Assembly (NCBI GenBank): GCA_035457545.1
Contig: DATIBM010000266.1
Location: 1-18,467 of the forward strand
DNA from: Nitrospira_G sp035457545
Lineage (GTDB): Bacteria; Nitrospirota; Nitrospiria; Nitrospirales; Nitrospiraceae
Length of the DNA stretch: 18,467 bases
Reading direction: 5' to 3'
Positions 14,220-18,467 of the stretch are shown here, piece by piece. The position numbers and the translations under genes were made by a program. Under the pieces are notes generated by a model. That model did no database searches, was not told the DNA's origin, and worked only from the letters and a program-made list of their open reading frames with translations. How positions within the stretch are numbered: position 1 is the first letter of the stretch; the number at the start of each line of letters is the position of its first letter.

Positions 14220-15398
14220 ATGCTGGCTTCCGTCTTCATTCTGCTGCTGTTCTCGCTGTTGGCGGTCACGAACCAACCTGCCTGGGCCGACAGCGCTCTT
14301 CTACGGCCGTTTTGGACGGAGCAGGCGATGTTCCGGTTCGGAGATGAGGTGTACTTTGTCGGGGTGGCTTCCTGCGCGGCGACGGCCGAGGACGCCCGGT
14401 TGCGGGCGTTCGACGCCGGCATGAAGGAACTGAATGCCTATGCGCAGGGGCGGGACACCTCCCGCCTGTTGATCGAGACCGCCATGGTCTACGAAGAGCC
14501 GGATGCGCCCGGCTGTCCGAAGGGCACGACATCGGCCTGGCGGCTCTTGCGGATCAACCAAGCCAAAGTTGCAGCCCTGCCGAAACGTCAGACGATTCCG
14601 GAGCGGTCGCGCAAGGCACCAACCTCGGAACAGGAAGAATCCAAACCATCGGAAGCCGCGCCGATCGCGCCACCCCCTGCGCCTCCTCTGATCCAGGACT
14701 TGTCGCCTCACGCCGGGATGAGTCGCGATGAAATCGCGCAGCGATTCGGCCAGCCCAAGACGATCAAGAAACGGGGGCAGGAGGAGATCTGGACCTATTC
14801 GGATACAGGGTTGACGATCTCGTTCAGCCCGGACGAGACCTTGATCAGTTGGACCGTCACCGGCAGACGTGATGCAGAACAACGCCGGCATGCCGAGACG
14901 CCGAAGTCGCCAGAACCGGCCAGGCCTGCTGAGCCGACCAAGCAGGCAGAACCAACCGGGCAGCCGGGCGAACCAAGAGCAGCGGAGCGATCACAGCCCG
15001 AATCCCCACAGTCTGAGCCGGTCCAGCAGGCGCTGGCTCTTCCTGTGATTCCATTGGCCAGAGATCCGGTCGCCGAAGGACGGACCCTGTTCAACGGCAA
15101 GGGGGCCTGCAACACCTGCCATGGCCGCGATGCCGACATGTTTACGGATGTGAGGCGGGAGGATTTGTTCGGAGTGCCGCCCGGCTATCAACCGTTTCCG
15201 TTCACCCCATTCGCCGGGCCGTCTCCTCGTCGTCTGCCGCCGAACCTGCGTGATTGGTTTGCGTTGCGCATCAGAACCGATTTGGAACTGGCCCGCGCGA
15301 TCAAGGACGGCATCGCCGGCTCGACCATGACCGGCGCCCGCCACCTCTCTGACCGCGAAATTGCCGACCTCATCGCGTATCTCAACTCGCTGCGCTGA
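14220..15398 (+). CDS. Exported protein: BamE/SmpA-like module fused to monohaem cytochrome c
   Basis: A 392-residue protein with an N-terminal Sec signal (hydrophobic about 4-16, cleavage after AWA, residue 23). Residues 24-115 form a region of uncertain family with a YFVGVASCAATAEDARLRAF segment like those of exported LPP20-type proteins. Residues about 165-212 (GMSRDEIAQRFGQPKTI to WTYSDTGLTISFSPD) read as a BamE/SmpA/OmlA-like fold. Residues about 218-275 are a Pro/Glu/Ala-rich linker. The C-terminal domain is a class I monohaem cytochrome c: CNTCH at 297-301, a likely distal Met370 in GSTMTGARHLS, and the terminal helix IADLIAYLNSLR. Together these suggest an outer-membrane- or envelope-associated redox protein. 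The first ATG after an in-frame stop is 14220; no Shine-Dalgarno is evident. It is divergent from uvrA. Confidence 0.85.
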   Translation: MLASVFILLLFSLLAVTNQPAWADSALLRPFWTEQAMFRFGDEVYFVGVASCAATAEDARLRAFDAGMKELNAYAQGRDTSRLLIETAMVYEEPDAPGCPKGTTSAWRLLRINQAKVAALPKRQTIPERSRKAPTSEQEESKPSEAAPIAPPPAPPLIQDLSPHAGMSRDEIAQRFGQPKTIKKRGQEEIWTYSDTGLTISFSPDETLISWTVTGRRDAEQRRHAETPKSPEPARPAEPTKQAEPTGQPGEPRAAERSQPESPQSEPVQQALALPVIPLARDPVAEGRTLFNGKGACNTCHGRDADMFTDVRREDLFGVPPGYQPFPFTPFAGPSPRRLPPNLRDWFALRIRTDLELARAIKDGIAGSTMTGARHLSDREIADLIAYLNSLR

Positions 15399-15561
15399 CC
15401 TGCCACCCCCGGTCAGCCTCGGTCCAAGTCGGAGGCTCAGTATTACGGCCGTTACCAAGAGCGAATCGCGGAGGCCGGTCTTGCCTTTGTCCGAGGGAAG
15501 CGTACAATGCCGCAGGGGAATTGCCGGGTTGGACCTAGCCTGGTCGCTCGAGTGACGTTAG

Positions 15562-16893
15562 ATGAAAGTCTTCATTTGCTGGTCGGGGCGCAGAAGCAAA
15601 GAGGTAGCCAAATCGTTGCATGAGTGGCTGCCGACGGTTCTTGACGGCCTCGCCCCTACCTATTCACCAGACATTCCCAAAGGGGAGCGTTGGTTCAACA
15701 CCATTAGTCAGGAATTGAGTCGTTCACAGGCTGAGCTGATCTGCTTTACGCCAGAAAATCTGGAATCGGCTTGGGTCTACTTTGAAGCCGGCGCCTTGTT
15801 CAGGGAAACGAATAAGGTCTTTGCCTTCCTCTACAAAGTCCGGCCAAGCAACCTTTCCGGTCCTATGAGCCACTTCCAAAGCACCGAAGCACATCAGGAC
15901 GACGTGCGGAAGCTCATCGCTGTCCTTACGGAGTTAATGGCCGACAAGGCTCCGGCGCCACAGATTTGGCAGCAAAGGCTTACCGAGCAATGGCCGGTTT
16001 TCGAGGAGCGGCTCAGGAATGTTGAGCCATTGACTGTTTCAGAAATAGTCCCGGGGATCGATCAACTCTTCCGACGAAAAACCTTTCGTGAACCCCTGGT
16101 GGACTGTAAGAACCAAGAGTGGCGAAATCGATACAGCGGTGCGCGCGAGACATGGCTCGAGTTGAAGCGGTGGAGCGAAAGGGTTCGTGAGAATGCGGCG
16201 CCCCATATGGCTGACTACTATGACGAGTTGGTTCAGGTGGTCGACGCGTATTGCATGCACATAGGAGGGCTGCTCACTGAGAAGCGGTTTCGCAAGCGCC
16301 AGGATGGGAAGTTGGCAATAGAGGACGCGATTGCCGTCCCCTGTGAGGCGCGGCGCAGGGAGATCCTTGGGTTACTCAATAGCCTCCAGGACGGGGGTGG
16401 TGCCCCTATACTAGACGAGTCCAGACTGTACAGGAAACTCGTCACAATTGAAGAAAAGAAAGCCCAGCTGATTCAGCCTTTTGAAGCAAGAATCAAACGT
16501 GGAGAGATCCCTCAGCAAATTATTCCGGACGGCATGGTGAGCCGATGGGAATTCGATCGCATCGTCTACTACCTGGTTCAAGAAAATCGCGCGGACCTCG
16601 ACTTGGCACACCTGTGCGAATGTGTGAAGGCCGAGCTCGAGAAAGTTCGAGCGAGGGAAGCAGAAGGCAGTTTGATTCCGCTCCACTATGCCATTCGGGC
16701 GCTTGAAAGGGGCATTCGGAAGAGCCGTCTCGGCAAACCCCTGTCTAGGGAGGTGACGGCTGACATCGGCCGAGTCGCAAATAGGGTTAAGCGATACTTG
16801 GCCGGAAAGTCAGGTCGTGACGCCGGTGGTCATATCAAGGAAAACCTCGCGGACCTCAGGAAGGCTCTTAATCGAAACTATTCGGTTGAATGA
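15562..16893 (+). CDS. TIR-domain protein with uncharacterised C-terminal region (candidate immune effector)
   Basis: A 443-residue protein. Residues 1 to about 130 form a bacterial TIR (TIR_2) domain: KVFICWSGRRSKEVAKSLHEWL, SPDIPKGERWFNTISQELS, the core strand AELICFTPENLESAWVYFEAGAL with the expected catalytic Glu75, and KVFAFLYKV. In this fold the Glu is the NAD+ glycohydrolase residue; many such proteins are anti-phage effectors or signal producers. Residues about 135-165 (QIWQQRLTEQWPVFEERLRNV) are a family-typical connector. The remaining 275 residues are helical, charged and not recognised; there is no membrane segment. Codon use is more AT-rich than in the genes to the left, suggesting horizontal acquisition. 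No Shine-Dalgarno is seen before the ATG. It lies next to a second TIR fragment and two toxin-antitoxin pairs. Confidence 0.88.
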   Translation: MKVFICWSGRRSKEVAKSLHEWLPTVLDGLAPTYSPDIPKGERWFNTISQELSRSQAELICFTPENLESAWVYFEAGALFRETNKVFAFLYKVRPSNLSGPMSHFQSTEAHQDDVRKLIAVLTELMADKAPAPQIWQQRLTEQWPVFEERLRNVEPLTVSEIVPGIDQLFRRKTFREPLVDCKNQEWRNRYSGARETWLELKRWSERVRENAAPHMADYYDELVQVVDAYCMHIGGLLTEKRFRKRQDGKLAIEDAIAVPCEARRREILGLLNSLQDGGGAPILDESRLYRKLVTIEEKKAQLIQPFEARIKRGEIPQQIIPDGMVSRWEFDRIVYYLVQENRADLDLAHLCECVKAELEKVRAREAEGSLIPLHYAIRALERGIRKSRLGKPLSREVTADIGRVANRVKRYLAGKSGRDAGGHIKENLADLRKALNRNYSVE

Positions 16894-16936
16894 GGATGGT
16901 TCTCACTTAAGATTCTGACTGATCTCGATTCTGCGG

Positions 16937-16953
16937 TGCCATCAAAGATGGCA
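16937..16953 (+). other. Short perfect hairpin downstream of the TIR gene
   Basis: TGCCATC and GATGGCA form a seven-base-pair stem around AAA. It lacks a T-run and is probably not an intrinsic terminator; its function is unknown. Confidence 0.4.
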
Positions 16954-17031
16954 TTGCCAGGCGATGCCCGTAGGCACGGCATAGGGGTTAGTTGGTTACT
17001 ACGTTCAGTCGTTCAGGTCGGAAAGAGACCG

Positions 17032-17130
17032 ATGACGCTTGATCACTTCGATGTGTTTCTGAGTTACCACTGGCGCGACCGAACGCAAAGACGGGGTCTG
17101 GTCTTGAATTTGGCAATCGAAAGTGTTTGA
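17032..17130 (+). pseudogene. Truncated remnant of a second TIR-domain gene
   Basis: The frame from ATG 17032 begins MTLDHFDVFLSYHWRDRTQ, which matches the first strand and following loop of TIR domains (FDVFLSYHWRD is a classic opening). After residue 19 the similarity stops and the frame ends 13 codons later. GGAAAGAG six bases before the ATG is a workable Shine-Dalgarno, which supports its having been a real gene start. The break point near 17090 is followed by an AGACGGGGTCTGGTCTTG-type stretch that recalls repeats flanking RAYT transposases, so truncation by a mobile repeat is possible but unproven. No further TIR sequence is seen downstream in any frame. Confidence 0.55.
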
Positions 17131-17322
17131 TCTTGCGAGGCGTCATCGGCCGGTTCGGCCTCGGTTCCCGTCTAGCCTAGACATTGACTAGCCCCACGCC
17201 CGTTTCGCTTTGACCCTTTTCCTCCGGTTCGGCTTGGTTGATGAGTTCTTGAGTGATCTTGGGACGAATGATGGCTGCCAGCGTACCACAGGCTTGCGAA
17301 TTGTTGGTATTTGCACGCGCGC
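17131..17322. other. Intergenic stretch, no supported gene
   Basis: No credible gene on either strand. It holds small palindromes, GGCCG-GTT-CGGCC at 17148-17160 and GTCTAG-C-CTAGAC at 17170-17182, and an open minus-strand run of about 50 codons ending at a TAG near 17177, with no start or family features. It may be decayed gene sequence. Confidence 0.4.
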
Positions 17323-17502
17323 TCAGGAAGTCGTCAGCATCCTCAGGATACGCTTGGCGAGGTGTTCGTTGATCTCCGCATGGCGTGGGACGGGTTGAGA
17401 AAGCTTCGTGGCGGGATTGTGATACCAGTCGTGTTTTCCACCATGACGAATCAACATGCAGCCGGCCGCTTCAAGCTGCCGGATGAGGTCCTTTCGCTTC
17501 AC
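17323..17502 (-). CDS. hicA: HicA-type mRNA interferase toxin
   Basis: A 59-residue protein translated from GTG 17502. It starts MKRKDLIRQLEAAGCMLIRHGGKHDWY and ends with ATKLSQPVPRHAEINEHLAKRILRML, the full HicA pattern. The basic N-terminus, the GGKH motif with the expected catalytic His24, the short loop to the NPATKLSQPVPRH strand and the C-terminal helix make a dsRBD-like fold. HicA toxins cleave mRNA in a translation-independent way in the cytoplasm and are neutralised by HicB. The gene is shorter than a 60-codon cut-off and begins with GTG, so simple ORF tracks miss it. The GTG overlaps the TGA stop of the upstream hicB-like gene (GTGA), so translation is coupled. Confidence 0.88.
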   Translation of the reverse strand: MKRKDLIRQLEAAGCMLIRHGGKHDWYHNPATKLSQPVPRHAEINEHLAKRILRMLTTS

Positions 17503-17690
17503 TGGAGCGTCAGCTCGGCGAGCCTGCGAATATTGGGTATTTCGCCGCTGGTCACATCCCGGTGGAGATCGCGAAGGTGGGCCTCCAGATCCTCGAGCGA
17601 CTCCCCCTGAGTCCAGTAATCAGGGTAGTCTTGTAAGTAGCCAAGCCACTGACCCTGATCTTGCCAGTAGATGTATTTTATTGATTCCAT
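17499..17690 (-). CDS. hicB: HicB-family antitoxin
   Basis: A 63-residue protein from ATG 17690, beginning MESIKYIYWQDQGQWLGYLQ. The pattern YWQDxGxWLGYLxDYPDYWTQGESLEDLEAHLRDLHRDVTSGEIP is characteristic of short HicB antitoxins, which keep the partly degraded RNase H-like fold and bind HicA. A longer upstream extension of the same frame (to 18149) crosses the next toxin gene on the same strand and is not coding. Unlike classical hicAB operons, the antitoxin gene comes first here, a known arrangement for this subfamily. No strong Shine-Dalgarno is evident before the ATG. No separate DNA-binding C-terminal domain is present, so autoregulation may need the complex with HicA. Confidence 0.88.
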   Translation of the reverse strand: MESIKYIYWQDQGQWLGYLQDYPDYWTQGESLEDLEAHLRDLHRDVTSGEIPNIRRLAELTLQ

Positions 17691-17988
17691 ATTGGTGATT
17701 ATAGCGTCGGCCGCCCGGCTTGCAAAGAGGCAGCCAGATTCAGGACCAGAGACCAGTTCCGTGTTCCTCGGAAGAAAAGAAAAGCGTCCGTCTAGTATTT
17801 GTGTATCGAACGTTGTCTTCACATCGGAGGCGCCGTGAGCCACTGGCCGTGCAGTCATGTTACGAGTTGCTCCTCCGGCCGATCCCCCAGTTCGACAAAT
17901 TTCGCCCTTCGCGCTGTTCGCCTGAATCGTCTGGAGAAGAAACCCCGAGGCAGACTTGATATCTTGATAACCATCCGTAGATTCAAAA
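17691..17988. other. Spacer between two toxin-antitoxin modules, no supported gene
   Basis: About 298 bases. Frames on both strands stay open for stretches (for example a minus-strand run ending ...RPEEQLVT at about 17855) but none has a ribosome-binding site, family motif or fitting start. The hicBA promoter should lie near 17691-17800; no clear pair of hexamers is visible by eye. It may contain decayed gene sequence. Confidence 0.4.
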
Positions 17989-18243
17989 TTAGCGATAGAC
18001 ATCTTGCCGGTGCTCGATCGACAGGACGTCCAACCAATCCGCTCCTTCCCGCCGGTAGAGAATCCGGTACGGCCAGACACGGTAGGACCAGACCTTATCC
18101 TTCTGGAACTTGCCTTTGAGTGGCTTGCCGTCGAGCGGGTGTTGCGCAAGATGGCGGAGGGCGTTCTTGATTCTCTGCTGGGTCAACTCATCAAATACGG
18201 TCAAGTCCCTGACGGCTTGCGGCGTCAGCCGAACCTCCCTCAC
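17989..18243 (-). CDS. RelE/ParE-superfamily toxin
   Basis: An 84-residue protein from GTG 18243. The features are MREVRLTPQAVRDL, then a helical pair, then PLDGKPLKGKF, the strand WSYRVWPYRILYR and the terminal IEHRQDVYR; the Arg and aromatic residues and the HRxxVYR end are typical of the RelE/ParE fold. RelE-like members cleave mRNA on the ribosome, ParE-like members poison gyrase; the sequence alone does not decide. Its GTG overlaps the TGA of the upstream antitoxin gene (GTGA), so the two are one operon. It lies 298 bases upstream of the hicBA pair on the same strand. Confidence 0.88.
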   Translation of the reverse strand: MREVRLTPQAVRDLTVFDELTQQRIKNALRHLAQHPLDGKPLKGKFQKDKVWSYRVWPYRILYRREGADWLDVLSIEHRQDVYR

Positions 18244-18467
18244 TGGGGCTCACTAAAGACTCGCTCAAACGAACGAAGCTTGCCCGTCTTGGCCTGCTTG
18301 AGTCCTCGCTCCAATGCCTTGACGGCCTTTGGATTGGACAACAACTCCAAGGTTTCCAGCCAACTGTCGAATTCATCCGCACTCATCACGACGGCTTTTG
18401 GGAGGCCGTTCTTGGTGACGACGAAACGTTCGGACAAGCGGTCGGCTTTGTCCACCAGTGAAGAGAA
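18240..18467 (-). CDS. Phd/YefM-family antitoxin (5'-truncated at window end)
   Basis: The frame is open from the window edge through SSLVDKADRLSERFVVTKNGLPKAVVMSADEFDSWLETLELL, matching the later part of the Phd/YefM DNA-binding fold: the LVDKA helix, the FVVTKNGLPKAVVMS strand pair and the DEFDSWLETL helix. The family's first strand lies before residue F at the edge, so the true start is outside the window; the GTG at 18455 is not a proper start. The C-terminal tail (KALERGLKQAKTGKLRSFERVFSEP) would bind and mask the RelE/ParE toxin encoded just downstream. The TGA stop overlaps the toxin GTG. Confidence 0.87.
   Translation of the reverse strand, partial: FSSLVDKADRLSERFVVTKNGLPKAVVMSADEFDSWLETLELLSNPKAVKALERGLKQAKTGKLRSFERVFSEPQ

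Noticed and set aside
13507..14424. 305-codon plus-strand frame spanning the uvrA start and the next gene
   Set aside because: Overlaps both UvrA N-terminus and the cytochrome fusion protein start in other frames and has no family features.
15415..15437. Inverted repeat AGCCTC/GAGGCT after the cytochrome fusion gene as a terminator
   Set aside because: Six-base stem with a long loop and no T-run.
17499..18149. 216-codon frame ending with HicB
   Set aside because: The extension before ATG 17690 crosses the RelE/ParE toxin in another frame and lacks protein-like features; the HicB family starts at the chosen ATG.

Overview
The window looks like a chromosomal segment of a high-GC environmental bacterium, most likely a Nitrospira-like member of the Nitrospirota. 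This is inferred from the mix of genes (a small metal-binding protein of the type first described in an ammonia oxidiser, multihaem and monohaem c-type cytochromes, a histone-deacetylase-like hydrolase) and from codon use. No rRNA, tRNA or other phylogenetic marker is present, so the assignment is tentative.

Layout. Positions 1-5.8 kb hold housekeeping and small accessory genes: the C-terminal ACT end of a RelA/SpoT protein, an exported DUF192 protein, a tiny zinc-ribbon protein, a flavodoxin-like protein with an export signal, a Bfd-type [2Fe-2S] protein under a clear sigma70-type promoter overlapped by a Fur-box-like palindrome, an oligoendopeptidase F, two uncharacterised genes in tandem (the second resembling a PD-(D/E)xK nuclease fold with a changed motif), and a short TPR protein. 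Positions 5.9-9.5 kb form a compact plus-strand cluster: histone-deacetylase-like hydrolase, five-haem cytochrome c (start/stop overlap), two-domain sulfurtransferase, and an SmbP-like histidine-repeat protein closed by a strong intrinsic terminator. Positions 9.5-14.0 kb hold a nitrilase-superfamily amidase, a roughly 244-bp inverted-repeat element that looks like a MITE, YqgE/AlgH, and a convergent UvrA-family gene whose stop codon overlaps that of yqgE. At 14.2-15.4 kb an exported protein joins a BamE/SmpA-like module to a monohaem cytochrome c.

From about 15.5 kb the character changes. The DNA looks less GC-rich and carries a TIR-domain protein with a long C-terminal region I do not recognise, a truncated remnant of a second TIR gene, a hicB-hicA toxin-antitoxin pair (hicA is only 59 codons and starts with GTG), and a RelE/ParE toxin with its Phd/YefM antitoxin running off the window end. 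This looks like the edge of a defence or accessory island. The TIR protein is the best candidate here for an undescribed immune effector.

How the genes fit together. The 5.9-9.5 kb cluster combines periplasmic electron transfer, sulfur transfer and metal binding, but the role of the deacetylase-like enzyme in it is unclear. The island genes are toxic or suicide-type modules kept together, as in many defence regions. All statements are from reading the sequence alone; no database search was run.
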